Assembly: GCF_021018805.1 (NCBI RefSeq)
Contig: NC_086259.1
Location: 14,103,001 to 14,167,000, forward strand
Length of the DNA: 64,000 bases
Source of the DNA: Prinia subflava
Lineage: Eukaryota; Chordata; Aves; Passeriformes; Cisticolidae
Reading direction: 5' to 3'
Under the pieces are notes generated by a model. It was not told the DNA's origin, searched no databases, and saw nothing but the letters and a program-made list of their open reading frames with translations. Position 1 is the stretch's first letter; every line of letters starts with the position of its first letter. Below, in pieces: positions 13,001 through 24,648 of this stretch. Both the position numbers and the translations under genes were made by a program.

Positions 13001-16000
13001 AGAAGCAGAGTGGAAGCTGCAGCACTTTTGCACAAAGCATTTCTCACGGCAGGGCTGCTGGCAGGCTCAGCACCAAACATGGGCTGTGACTGGGCTGTGC
13101 AGGTGCTCCAGCCATGCCGTGGTGCAGAGGTGCCCATCCCAGAGCCAGCCCTGAATCCTTGACCCTGACATTTCTCAGTCACTTTGTTTAGCTGGGAAAT
13201 AGATCTAAGACAACATCAAAGTCCAGACGGGAGCAACACTGCTTTTTTACCACACAAAGTGATTTACCTTCGTGGTAGAAAGTAAGAGTCCCAACATCTG
13301 GATTGAATCACTCAGTCCTGCTGCAGCCAGCAGATGCTTCAACATCTGTGGAGTCCATGGGAAACAATGAAAAGCTGCAAGTTGCAAAGCCTCTGTTAAT
13401 CTTGAACATGATCTGAAGCTCTGACCCATTTCAGATTGTTAATGGGGCATGCAATTGTAACAAGAACGATTCACCAGGAAAACCACACTTTCCCTGCAGC
13501 CAGGAAAGAGAAGAGAGGAGGACACAGCAGGTTTAGGTCAGCCTGACTCACCAACCAATTTTGCTCACAAGAGATGATTTGTTGGAAGACAGACCAAACT
13601 GCAGGTGCTCTGAGCTTCCTTCATAGGCTGCACCAAGGAAGAGCAAGGATACAAGAGACCCAAACTGCTTCTCTCAGGCAGCCATCATAATGTTTGGGTT
13701 TATTGGAGCTCTAATTCAGGTACCACCATTATAGACAGAACAACAATTCACTATTTTCAACTTTCCATCCGAGCTGAAGTGTATGAACCAATACCTTGTA
13801 ACAACTGTCCTCCCTCTGTTCTGGCAAAGCCCTGCAGGCAGGCACTCCATGGGCTGGTTTACATTTGGTGCTTTCCAAGGATCTGCAGTAAATCAGGCAA
13901 TTGGCTGCTGTCCAAAGAACCACCCCACACAGTGACACATGGCAGACCTACACAACAGCAAGAGGCTTCTCCACCTGCTCAATGGAGCCCTGGGGTGCTC
14001 CTGGCCCCAGGCACCCAGTTGTGTTGGATGGTTTGAACAGAATCACTGAATTCCACAGGCACCAAGGGATGGCCTAGGTTCATGTCTAAACGGGCTCAGC
14101 CAAAGCCCAACTTTGCACAAACCTTGCCAGCCTCTGGAGAGGCCACGAAATGGCAGCTCATCGCCTCCCTCCGAGACTGCTCTCACAGACCATCACCCCT
14201 GCCCAGGCTCCAGAGGCTGGGCTGCTTTTTGTATCAATTCCCAATGGGAAGGAGTATGGGATATAACACCCCCCCTCTTTGCTCACACAGCTCTCAGGAG
14301 TCCAGTGGCCCTAAAACACCCAGCAGTGCCACTTCACATTTGGGAAGGGGGATGCACACACCAACAAGCTGTTCAATGTTCAAAGCAAGCAGCTCTCAGT
14401 GAGCCACTGGCCCACAGGTGCCAGCCAGCAGCACCAGCACCCTGGAGTGTCCTGTCACACACTGGTGAGGGATGCCAGTGTTGGCTGCCTTGCAGCTTCC
14501 CAGTGCTGGATCAGGCTCTGGTCAGGCAGCTGTCCATATCAACCCTGCCCACACTGCAAGTATGTTGGGGTTTCTGTTGTTTTCCAAGTCTGGCCAAAGC
14601 CTGTGCCAGGTGTGGGATCATCTTTAAGGCAAGGGCAGGCTCAGGACAGCAAATGAAGAGAGGCATGGAGATGGCTGCTGTCTCCCTCCCAGCCCAGGCC
14701 AAGCAGCTGATCTCCGCTCCCCTCCTCATCCCCACCATCCTCCTGGGGCTGACCTCTCCCAGCCCCTGGCTGCACAGGAGGGCATTCTTCTCCTCCCTGA
14801 AAACAGCTGTTACATCCCCTAGGAAGACAGGATTAACACTTTCCTCACCCTCTGCCCCCAGCCAGGCTGCATCCACTGGAGTAATGCTCCTGGAGAAGCT
14901 GGACAATTGGGATGCAGAACAAAAGCCCCAAGGTCACAGCCCCAGACAAACATAGCTCTGCAGGGACTAGTGACCACTTACTTTGCTAGCCCAGGGGATG
15001 CATCATGGGAAAACACATCATCCCTTGCTCCCCTCTAGCAGCAAGCAGCTGCCCATCCCCGCTCCAGCCAAATCCCAGTCCCACGTGCAACAGTAAAAAT
15101 GCAAACCTGCAACAGATGGGAAACGCCACAACTTCCCAGTCCCTGCTGCTACCACAGGGTCAGCAGCTTTGCTATTTTCCCACTGAGTTGGACAGTTAGT
15201 TTTCCTCCAATTCCTCCCATAACTAAGTTTTATTTAGCCAGCAATGTCCAGACCAGCACATGGGGCTGGAGCATCACATGCAGAGCTGAACTTAGGCTGT
15301 TCCCGGGGAGAGTGGGCAGCTGGAAGAGCTGAAACTCATCACCTGGGAGAAAGAACAGCACTGCAGCCACCTTAGCTTGCCCCAGATAAGCATCACTGAA
15401 CCTGCTGCAGGATTAAGGCAGCAGCCAAGATATGTATACAAGGAAATGATGCCCAAAGATTTTCAGGCTGAGACCTGCACTGCTCCATAGGGAGGGGACT
15501 TTGTGCCATTTCTCAGTTGGTCTGCAAGGTCCAGCACAACACATAGCATGGCAGAAGTTCTGTCCCTGACCTCACACACCTTCAGTGAGGCCCTGCATTG
15601 CCAGTCATCCATGCTCACGCTGCTTGCTCTGCCAGGCTTTGCTTCCCATTGACAAGAGGAGGAAGGTCAGGCTGCCTTTCTCCCAGAGCTGAGCCTTCCT
15701 TGCTTCTCCCACAGGAGACACAAGCAGATACTCAACACCTAGTTGCCTGGAATTAATCCGTAAAAGAATCAGGCTAATTACTATGCAAATACTCAAGTGA
15801 GGGATGCCATCCCCAGCAGAACAGCCCTCGCATCTGCCCCTTGGCAGGCACTTGGAGCAGCAGTACAGAAAGGCCAATCCTGCACTGTGGGCTGCACCTC
15901 GAACCTGTAAAACCACAAAGTATTTACAGCCAAGAGCAAACACATCAGAGCTGCAGAGGTGCCACCTCAACGCACTGGGGCAAGAACACCTTGTTCCAGT

Positions 16001-17509
16001 CACTGACTCACTAATTATACAGGCAATGCCAGAGAGCCAGGGCTGCCAGAGCCGGTGTGCCACAGGGCACCTGTGAGCGCATGGCTGTCAGATGTCCTCC
16101 CCAGGCAGCCCTACCCTGCTGCAGCTTTGACCTTCACTCAGTTGAATCATTCATTCATCCACTGCCTTGCTCCTCTGATCTTCCTCCTCCAGAGAGGATT
16201 CCCTGCACTTCCCACTGGTGCCAGAGAACCCTTCAAGCTGAAAGGGGGACCCAGGTCTTGCCTTAATTTTCTAGGAAACAAGCAAATCACCTTCTCCAGC
16301 TTCAGCACCTCCAAGCCCAGCCCAGACATCCCCACCAGGATGCAGGCTCCTGTCCTTGGGAGCACTGCCAAGGTCATGCCCACAAGTTTCTCTCCTCACT
16401 GCATCCATGTGGAGTCAGCAGCACCAGGCACACCTGGATCAAAAACCACCCCAGCTCCAGCACTTCCTCCTCATCTCTCCACTCCCATTGCCTCACAGCA
16501 AAGCACTGCTGAGCCTGGCTCTCATCCTCCAGTACCACTGCCAGGAGGAAGGAGTGAGAAACCATGTATATACCAAGACAGCCTAAAGAGCTTCAGCCAG
16601 CAAGCCAGAGCTGTGCCAAACTTGGGAGCACAGCACATTCTCTAAGGAGCTCAGGATCAGGCAGCCCAAAGAGGAGGCAGGGAGCAGCTGGGCAGCATTT
16701 CCCAAGGATACCCACACAGTGGAGGACCTTGTTGCCAGCAGCTCTCTGGATGGAGCTCTGGACGAAGCAGTGATGCTCAGTGCTGGGTAGCCAGCTCAGT
16801 TGAAGCCTCTAGAGATACTATGAGAACCTTTCCAAGAACAAGTACAACTCCAGAGGGGAGGAAGGGAAGGGGAGGAGAGGGAAGCCCTTGGGCCAGCTGA
16901 CAGGGTCCTGTCAGTGCTCCGGCTCTGTCCCATCTAATCTGGGGTCTTCCAGAGGAAGCAGCTCTCGGCATCGTGCTGCAACTAGTGGTCAACACTCGAG
17001 GGGCCATTGCAACTCCCTGCTTAGCGGGGCAGATACAGCCTGGCCGGTTCTGCTTGGACGTGGAAGAGGATGAAGGATGCGCTGGCAGCGGTGGCTGGTC
17101 CCCAGCGGGACCCCACTGACAGCAGCGTCCCAGTGCCTGCGGGACACCCCACTCCGCTCCCCGCCGAGCCCAGGCGGTGCCGTCGGGGCGTAGAGGCCGT
17201 GTCCCCGCACTCACCTGTGACAAGGACGGCTCTGCCCGCCACCGGCAGCAGCCCGCGGGGCGCCGCCCGCCACAGCAGCAGCCCGGCGGCGGCGGCGGCC
17301 AGGGCCAGCCCCAGGGGCAGCGGCAGCCAGGCGCGGCACAGGCTCTGCAGCGCGGCCAGCAGCGCCAGCGGCAGCACCAGCCCCCGGCCCAGCGGCGGCC
17401 CCAGCCCCCGGCCCGGCCCCGGCGCCCGCCGCGCCGCCCGCAGCGCCAGGCTGCCGGCCAGCGCCGCCCACAGCGCGCCGTGCGCCCAGCGCTCCAGCCC
17501 CGGCTCCAT
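1097..17509 (-). CDS. HSD11B2: 11-beta-hydroxysteroid dehydrogenase type 2, 5 coding exons, 397 aa
   Basis: Coding exons in transcript order: 17509-17215, 3341-3129, 2858-2673, 2075-1938, 1458-1097. All introns are GT-AG and every junction is phase 1; the joined frame closes at a stop at 1097-1099. The enzyme is an NAD-dependent short-chain dehydrogenase of the ER membrane that oxidises cortisol or corticosterone to the inactive 11-keto form, protecting the mineralocorticoid receptor. Visible motifs: a hydrophobic N-terminal third (about residues 10-90), the cofactor loop TGCDSGFG (98-105), NNAG (176-179), and the catalytic Ser229, Tyr242 and Lys246 (YGASK). The C-terminal core [13 protein letters not shown] is typical of HSD11B2 rather than of HSD17B relatives. 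Length is close to the human protein (405 aa), with a somewhat longer N-terminus and a shorter C-terminal tail. The start is the first ATG after the TATA-like box. Identity is by family recognition; the exon ends are read from the sequence. Confidence 0.96.
6587..6830. repeat. Degenerate minisatellite, about 30-bp unit
   Basis: A phrase of the form CATCCTCATCCCTGAGCCA followed by ACGAGCTGTG recurs several times with substitutions and small indels. It lies in HSD11B2 intron 1. I see no function. Confidence 0.7.
10519..10539. repeat. Poly-T run
   Basis: A run of about 20 T lies in HSD11B2 intron 1 after GGGGGAC. It could be the remains of a retroposed A-tail in minus orientation, but I see no attached element. 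Confidence 0.7.
11022..11195 (+). mobile_element. CR1-type LINE 3'-end fragment
   Basis: The segment carries the avian CR1 tail phrases: CCATCCCTGGAAGTGTTCAA, GGAGCAACCTGGTCTAGTAG, AAGGTGTCCCTGCCC, and an end close to TTCTATGATTCTGA. The orientation follows from the terminal ATTCTATG repeat. It is a 5'-truncated non-coding copy in HSD11B2 intron 1. Confidence 0.85.
11724..11840 (-). mobile_element. CR1-type LINE 3'-end fragment
   Basis: Reading on the plus strand, GTTGGAAGGGATC, TCTAGTTCCAACACCCCTGCC, GGAACACCTTCCACTAG and CCCATCCAGCCTGGCC are the reverse complement of the CR1 tail. It is short, 5'-truncated and lies in HSD11B2 intron 1. Confidence 0.8.
12886..12950 (-). mobile_element. Short CR1-type fragment
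   Basis: ATAGAATCACAAAATGG, TTGGTTTGGCAGGGACC and CACCTAGTTCCAACCCCCTG match the outermost part of a reverse-oriented CR1 tail. Only about 65 bp are recognisable. Confidence 0.6.
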
Positions 17510-17830
17510 CCCGGTGCCGATCCCGGGCCCGGCACGGCCCCGCCGCTGCCGCTCGCCCGCCCCGCCGCGCCCGTTTATACCCGCCCGGCGGGGGAGCGGG
17601 GCGGGGCGGGACCGGCCGCCGCCAATGGGAGCCGGGCGGGACGGGAGAGCCGGGCACCGGGAGAGCCGGGCACCGGGAGCGGCGAGCACCGGGAGCGGCG
17701 CCGACACCGGCAGCCGGGGAGGGGGGAAGGCGGAGCACCTTGGTACCCACAGCTCGGCACGGCTCAGCTCGGCGTGGCTTGGGGCGGTACTGCGCGGCAA
17801 GGCTCGGGACATCGTGCTGCCTGGGTAGGC
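17150..17830 (-). promoter_or_regulatory. HSD11B2: HSD11B2 CpG island and promoter
   Basis: The segment is very rich in C, G and CpG and covers exon 1 and about 300 bp upstream. On the gene strand it holds, going upstream from the start codon, a TATAAA element (17579-17574), GC boxes of the GGGGCGGGG type (about 17595-17612) and an inverted CCAAT box (17622-17626). The tandem repeat block at 17740-19155 begins inside its far edge. Confidence 0.8.
17574..17579 (-). promoter_or_regulatory. HSD11B2: TATA-box-like element of HSD11B2
   Basis: The gene strand reads GTATAAAC, 65 nt upstream of the start codon. A start of transcription about 30 nt downstream, near 17545, would leave a 5' leader of about 35 nt. 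GC boxes and a CCAAT box lie just upstream in the usual order. The function is inferred from position and motif. Confidence 0.5.
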
Positions 17831-19155
17831 ACGGCTCGGCTCTGCTCGGCACGGTTTGGCTTGGCTCAGTCCTGCTCAGGATATTGTGCTGCCTAGGTAG
17901 GTGCTTTCAGTGTTGCTTAGTCTGGCATGGCTCAGCTCGGCTCACCTCAGCTCAGCTCTGCTCAGCTAGGGACAGGATGCCACCCAAGTAGATTCAGCTC
18001 AGCACAGCTTGGGGCATTTTGCCAGCTCAGTAGACATGGCTCATCTCGGGTCAGCACGGCTTGGCTCAGCTCAGCCCTGCTCAGGACATTTTGCCACCTA
18101 AGTAAGTAGGCACAATTCAGCTTGGTCCAGCTTGGCACAGCTCAGCTCAGAACAGCTCAGGACACCATGCCACCTCAATACGCACAGATCAGCTCAGCAC
18201 AGCTCAGGATGGCTCAGGACATGATGCCACCCAGACAGGCACAGCTCAGCACAGCACAAACCAGGACATGATGATGTGCCAGATAGTCACAGTTCAGCTT
18301 GGCTTGGCTTGGCCCAGCTGAGCTCAAGACACTGTGCTACCTCCATAGGAACAATTCAGTTCAGCTTGGCATGGCTCAGCATGGCTAATTCCCATTGCTC
18401 GGGACATGATGCTACCCAGTTAAGGCACAACTCAGTTTGGCACAGCTTGGCTTGGCTTGGTTCAGCTCAGCTCAGCTGAGCCCTGCTCAGTACATTGTGG
18501 CACCTCAGTAGTCATGATTCAGCTTGGCACAGCTCGGTTCGACTCAGCTTGGAACATTATTCCACCTAGATAGGTGCACCTCAGCTCAGCTCAGTTCAGC
18601 ACATCTCAGAGAGCTTGGGACACCCAGGTAGACACAGCTCAGTTCAACTTGGCTTAGCACAGCTTGGAATGTTATGCCATGTACAGGACTGCTCAGCTCA
18701 TCTTGGCGCAACTCAGGACAAGATACCACCTAGGCAGGCACAGCTCAACTTGACACAGCTTGGCTTGGCTCAGCATGTCTTGAGACATCATGCTGCCTTA
18801 ATAGGCACAGCTTAACTCAACAGAGCTTGGCATGGCTCAGCATGACTCAGCTCAGCACGGCTTAGGACATCACGCCACCTAGGTAGGCACAGCTCAGCTT
18901 GACTCAGCTCGGCTCAGCTCAGCTCAGCTTGACATAGCTCAGCTTGACACAGCTCAGCTCATCTCAGTCCAGAATGGTTCAGCTTGGTTCAGTATGGCTT
19001 GGTTATGTGGCACCTACAGCACAGCTCAGCTCAGCTTGGTTTGGCACAGCTCAGCACGTCATGCCACCTAGGTAAGCACAGTTCAGCTCAGCTTGGTTCA
19101 ACTCAGCTCAGCTCGGCTTGGTTTGGCCTGGCACAGTTTGGCTCAGTGCCTGTCC
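17740..19155. repeat. Degenerate AGCT-rich tandem repeat block
   Basis: About 1.4 kb are built from variants of a short motif (CAGCTCAGCTTGGCA). Superimposed is a longer recurring phrase of the form GGACATNATGCCACCTAGGTAGGC. I can place this phrase near 17807, 17877, 17966, 18010, 18084, 18157, 18216, 18262, 18327, 18400, 18488, 18551, 18714, 18780, 18853 and 19060, so the higher-order unit is roughly 40-110 bp and irregular. Units next to the HSD11B2 island contain GCTCGG and CACGG; distal units contain GCTCAG and GCTTGG instead. Open frames inside are translations of the repeat. Confidence 0.9.
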
Positions 19156-20582
19156 AGGCAGAGCTTCCTGGCAGGAAGTGGCTGCAGGCATCCAGGAGCG
19201 CTTGGCAGGAGGGAGGGAGGCTGCCCAGGCCAGAGCCAGTACCACCAGCACCCACGGGGACAGGGGAACACAGGGCATGGCCGCTGTCAGGGCACCCCTC
19301 GATAGGGACTCCCTGCCCAGGGCAGTGCCCTCAGACCCTGCTGGGGAGCAGTACAGGAGCACTGGGCTGCCCAGGTCCTGGTGCCTTGGCCAGCCACGCT
19401 CAGCTCCTCAGTGCCCACAGCAGGCAGGTGAGACGTGAATCTCTCCCAGGTGCTCCCTGTGACTTGGGGCCAGTGACTCCAAGGGGATCCCAACCCATTT
19501 CTCAGCACTCTGCCACTCACCTACCTGATATTGTTCTGGGGCTGCAGCAGGGCGAGCCATGCTGGGAGGTCAGGTCCTGGCTTGCCCCAGTGAAGCTTGG
19601 GGAAGCCCTGCCATGCAGTGCTGGGTGCCAGGTCCGTGCCACCTCCAGCGGCTGCTGGCAGGAGCTCCCTGCACCACCTGGCTGGGGGACAAAGTCCTCT
19701 CCTTCCCAGGTTAATTACACAGGGTAATTGCTGCCGCTGGGCTCGCTTTATTAAGTACCTGCTTTAATATTTCACCAAGTCTCCGTACTCGGTGATCCTT
19801 CGTGCGTCCCTGCCGTGGGCCTGGCTCTCGGCACTCTCCACCCGGGCTCCCGCGTTCCATCATCAACACCGCTCTCCCTTCCTGGTGGAGCTGGGCCCTG
19901 CCAGCTGTGCTGCCATAAGCACTGGCGGCCCACCGGATCCCCCGAGCCCTGTTGTGGTGGCAGCATGTGCCAGGGATGCCTGTGCCATCCTTATTGGAAA
20001 CAGCCTCCCTGGTACTGCCAGAAAAACATATTTCATCAGTGGGGATGGCAACAGCTGCAGAAGTACAGCGTCGAACAGGCTGGGGTGGTTTGGCTGGGGT
20101 GTGGTGGTGTCACCCAGCTGAGTTCGAAGTGCTCAAGGGAATGTTGGGAATCCGGCAAGGTAGAGGAGGAGGAGGGATGCTCCCAACAGCATGGCCGCGG
20201 GCTCTCCCACAGGAATCTGCTTGCTTGCAGCCCTGGGCTACTGAACCTGGTGAAAACAATAGAGGTGGACACAAAGCAGAGCCTCAGGGAACTTGGGCTC
20301 TGAAGAGGATCCAGTTAAACCTCACCCCACATCACTTCACCAGGGCTTGAAAAATCCTGTTGGAGAAAGGTTGTTTTCCGTGAGAGGCCATCCCTCACTG
20401 TGCTGGTCCAGCTGGAAGTGCTGGGGCATGCAAGGGAGTGGGGTCAGGGGTATGGTGCTTTGCAGGGACAGACAGAATGTAAAATCTGTACCCATTTTGG
20501 TGTTTCACAGAAGGTAGATGTGGCCATTTCCAAACTGTAATACAAATTTCCATAACCCCTTGAGAGCTGGGTTGGATGTCCG

Positions 20583-20668
20583 TCCATCCATCCATCCATC
20601 CATCCATCCATCCATCCATCCATCCATCCATCCATCCATCCATCCATCCATCCATCCATCCATCTATC
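20583..20668. repeat. (TCCA)n microsatellite
   Basis: About 21 almost uninterrupted copies of the tetranucleotide TCCA, with one TCTA near the end. Confidence 0.97.
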
Positions 20669-23600
20669 CCTTCCAGATCTCCTCACACATGGTCTCGGGA
20701 TGCCCTTCTGGTGGGACACCTCAAGATGGGTTTGTGGATAGCCGTGGTGTTCTTTGTCACACCAGTCAGGGCTTTCTGTGGGTTTTCTCACCGCAGATCT
20801 CTTGTGGTGGGGCTGGACCAGCAGCACCATTTGCTGTCTCTGGCCACTCCCCAGCTTTCCCCCAAAGGCTGGTGTGCAGTCAGGGTGGCTGGTGGCTCTT
20901 CCCTTGAAGACAGTGCCTGGCCTTGTTCATCTGCCCATTGCCCAACCCCGAGGGTGCCTCCCAGCTGTGCCGTGCTGTTGGGAAACACTGGTGATAGCCC
21001 CATTACCTTTTGACCTACTTGAGCTCTTCTGTACCTGTTCTGCTAATTACAGCTCATCTTTCACAGGGGAAGTGGGGCTGGTTCAACCACAGCCACCTCC
21101 CACACCTTTCCTGGGGCTGCTCAAGCAGGTCCCTGGGAGGGGGGACACACACCACATCTTCCTAGTGCTCCCCTTGCCCTAGGCTGTTCCTCCAGCTCCT
21201 GGAGCCTCCCATGACTAACAGGTTTTGAGATAATTGTTCCACTCCCTAATCTGATCTGCAGAAGATTCATGACATTGTTTTCAAAGTGCCATAAGCCATT
21301 TCCAGGGGCTCTAAGCCCATGAGGGTTGTGATTCATCCACATGCTGCTGCCACAGGTATTTAATCTTCTTCAAAACAGCAAGTCCTTCTTCCAGGGCTAT
21401 TATCTCCTCATGAAACACCACCCAGGCAAGCGCCTAACAGGGCACTTTTGCCTGTTGAGTGCTGATGGATATTTCTGCCAGCTCTTGCTTCCTCACACAT
21501 GCCATGAAGCACAGTCCTTCCCTGGGAGCAGTTGTCTCAGGAGAGGGGACCATGGGGATGAAGCCCCCTTCAGTGTCACTTGAAGGCTGGGTACCCACTG
21601 TGGACTGTCAGACCCACAGGAAAGGGGATGCTGCACTAAAGCACAGCAGGCTCCTTGTCTCCCACACAGTGTCCTCAAAGAGCCCTTGAATGCACAGGGG
21701 TTCATCCTTCACAGCGAAGATATGAGACACTGGAGCCCCTTGGCATCTGGGGCTAAAGACAGTTCAGGGGTGACAAAGGCTGCTGCACCACCTGGAATTA
21801 ACTCTCATTTTGCCCCAAAGCATCTTGCAGAGGACAGTGATTGATTACTCCTGGCACCAAATATTTGCGTCCTCCAACTGAACTTGTTCAGTTGTCCTGG
21901 TTCTGGTTGAACTTTGCTACTGTAGCAGGAACTGTGTTATTGTTCCATTCTCTGGGGAGCACGGATCCACAGGCGGCTGTGATCCAGCTAGGCCGGGTTC
22001 AGCTCCAGGAAGCCTTTGCTGCACCCACCAACATCCCTATGATCCTTTCCCAAACCTAAGGCATGGGAAACTGAGTCTAAAAAGTCCAGCCTGGAGGCAT
22101 TTCCCATGGCACAGCCAACATCTGCCACAGCCTCCATGGAGCTGCCTTAGCTCTCTGTTCTGGGATCTTCTTCTTCCCCAGCATTTTCCATTCCTTGTTT
22201 CCAGCTTAATTGATAAAGTCCTTTTTTGGTCTTTCCTTGTATTTTGAAGCTGTAAATCACGGGTGACCATTGGTGCCCATTGTCTGCTGCATCTGATGCC
22301 GTGTTGGTGGAATCAGCCTGAGACGCAGGCTTTGATCTTTCATCTGTAGGGGGTTTCCACACACCTCAGCTGGATGGTGGGCACAGCCCAGACCTTTCCC
22401 CAGGGGCTGGGCAGGACCTCCTTGCACCTGGGGTGCTGTGGCTGGAGCAGCTCCTTTGTGGAGTACCAGGGCTGCTCCCCAGGATAGCCTTGCTGGCAAC
22501 GTGGAGCATCCAGCCAAGTGCTGACCCTGGGTCTGGCTCTTTCCAAATCCCCTTGTCTTTAGAACATTCCTGCCTCTGACTTGTTTTTTCAGGTTGTGCA
22601 CGATCCCCAGGTTTTTACAAAACACAGCTCCGTTTCCAGACGTCTTCATGGCTTTTTGAGGTTTCACCTTCTGCCCTGGTGAGGACCTTGTGTCACTGTG
22701 CCTGCACAGCCTTTGCCAGCCAGGCTTTCTGCACCATGGTTCCCCAAAACAGAGCTGATTTTGGGCTGCAGGGACCTTACTTCTTCAGGGTGGCTATGAA
22801 ACAGTGATACGCCAAAGTGATTCCATCTCCACTAACACTTAGTGTTCTTCTGGGTCACGTGTGGTACCTATGCCAGGCTTGCTTTGCCAGTCCAACATCA
22901 ACCTCCCACCTTTCATCTCTTCCATTCCCATCACAAAGTCTGTATCTCAGCATCGGGGTGATGGGGACAGGAAATGCATCTCCCCCTTGGCCACAAGACA
23001 GATGCCAGGGGAAGCTGACTGGGCCACGCTCCAGGTGACATCTGCTCCCTCTGCTCCTAGGGAAGGGGGCAGTAGGTCACAGCAGCTGTGACCTGGTTCC
23101 CATCCCACGCCTCCATCCTGCTGGGGAAGGTGGTTGCAGAATGGAGCATGTTGTCAATCTGAAGTTGCTTAAGAGGGTAGAGGCCAGGAAGAAGAGTAGG
23201 TGTCCTCCAGCTGAGGCAGGAGGAGGAATTTTGGGGGCAGTAGATGATCACAATACTTCTGGAAGGTGACCAGGGTGCACCAGTATTTTGCAAGAAGTGC
23301 TCGAGATGGCTCTGACCTGGGAAGAGAAGAGAGGTTGTGCTGTCACTGATGGGAGTTGTGCTTCCTACACAAGGTGATGGGGCTTCGTGGCAACCACGAG
23401 GCCAGGACCATGGGCAATCCCCCACCCTGAGCTTGAGAGTGGCAGTGGGGACATGTCCATGTAGCATGAAGCTGGAGCCGACCTCAGAGTGTGGCAGCAA
23501 ACAGGACCCTGTGCCAGTACAGTCCAGGGGAAAAGACGGAATGGAGAAGGCAGGGAATATACATCACAGTAAGGGTGGAAGCTACAGAAGAGGGTAAAAG

Positions 23601-23906
23601 CAACATGAAGTGGAACCAGGCTCATTCCTGCTGTCTCCTGCTCCTCCCCACTGCCTGGAACGGGGCCAGGACAGGATGAGGGCCAGGGACAAGCCCTGGA
23701 GACACAGCTGATCATAGGGGACAGGAGCCTGTCCCCGCCGGCCAGACAAACAGCCAGGACCAAGGACGCGGCTGTCATTCAACAGCAGACATGAAAGGCG
23801 AGGCTGTGTGGCTGGGTAGGGGGAGCGGGATGCAGCCCCGCCGGCTGCCAGGCAGGGGACAGCAACAAACTGAAGGCCAGCGGGGAGTCCCTGAGGAACG
23901 GCGGGA

Positions 23907-23946
23907 CACGGAGCGTCCTTTCGGGACACGGAGCGTCCTTTCGGGT
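23907..23946. repeat. 20-bp direct tandem duplication
   Basis: The 20-bp unit CGGGACACGGAGCGTCCTTT occurs twice back to back with no mismatch. It is in a locally CpG-rich patch of intergenic DNA. Confidence 0.85.
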
Positions 23947-24648
23947 GGCCTCGTAGTGCATGTGGCCACCGTGCCCCCTCGTGGCGGCAAGACACAGCTC
24001 ATGGTCCTGGGCTGGCGTGGGCAGGAGCCACACAGGGATGGAAGCAGGGATGGAGATAGAGGAAGAAATGGAGATGCTGGGTGCCCAGGCAGAGGTCCTG
24101 GCAGGGTCACTTCATCCCACCTCGAGAAGGCCAGTGGGGTTGCAGCACCTCAGCCTCATCTCTGTTGATGCTGCGTGAGGGCACACATGCCCCAGGTCCC
24201 CACCAAGCTCATCTGACTGCCCCCAAACCCCCTCAGCTTGCAAAGGTGCCTCCAGCATCCCGCCACCCCCTCTCCTTCTCAGGGGTCACCCTTGCTGGTC
24301 ATATTTTTAGCATAAAGCACTTGTGCTGTGGCCAAGCCAAGCACTTCAGGCGCCGCTCAAGGGCAGCATGTGCCCAGGGCCAGGCTGGGAATCCTGGAAA
24401 TAACACCAAGGCTGAAAAAAAAAAAAGGGTGGAAAAACCCAAACACATTCCCCTGCACCCTACCTCAGTTTTCCCCAGCAAGTCTTCAGGAATAACAATC
24501 CTGGGGCTGTCAAATGTGTCAAATGTGTAATGTCATTTTAGGTACATAGAGTAGGTGCAGGTGGTCAAGAAGGTGCTTTCTCACCCCTTTCTCCTTCCTC
24601 CTGTGGCTCATTGTTGCCTATCACAACCTCTTTGTCCTGTCTTTGCAG

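Larger units (their letters stand above)
3342..17214 (-). other. HSD11B2: HSD11B2 intron 1, 13.9 kb
   Basis: The donor is ACAG|GTGAGT next to 17215 and the acceptor is CTTTCAG|GA next to 3341; codon Gly99 is split by it. The intron carries a degenerate 30-bp minisatellite (6587-6830), a T-run (10519-10539) and three CR1 fragments (near 11022, 11724 and 12886). The longest open frames inside it (for example 14113-14955, plus) have no family resemblance and are not called as genes. I see no nested gene. Confidence 0.85.

Noticed and set aside
14030..14070. Possible CR1 remnant (AGAATCACTGAATTCCACAG)
   Set aside because: Only about 20 bp resemble a repeat terminus, and the flanks do not continue the match.
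14113..14955. 280-aa open frame on the plus strand
   Set aside because: It lies within HSD11B2 intron 1, has the composition of random avian intron translation, shows no domain and no conserved motif.
17070..17896. Several long open frames on both strands around the HSD11B2 start
   Set aside because: They are shadows of exon 1 in GC-rich DNA, where stop codons are rare.
17740..18815. Open frames reading SSAQLGLAQL-type repeats
   Set aside because: They follow the AGCT tandem repeat in whichever frame lacks stops, and are broken repeatedly.
17740..19155. An actual immunoglobulin switch region
   Set aside because: There is no constant-region gene nearby, the units are not the GAGCT/GGGGT type, and birds' heavy-chain locus is elsewhere; only the AGCT content is shared.
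20583..20668. CRISPR-like array
   Set aside because: It is a simple TCCA microsatellite without spacers, in a vertebrate genome.
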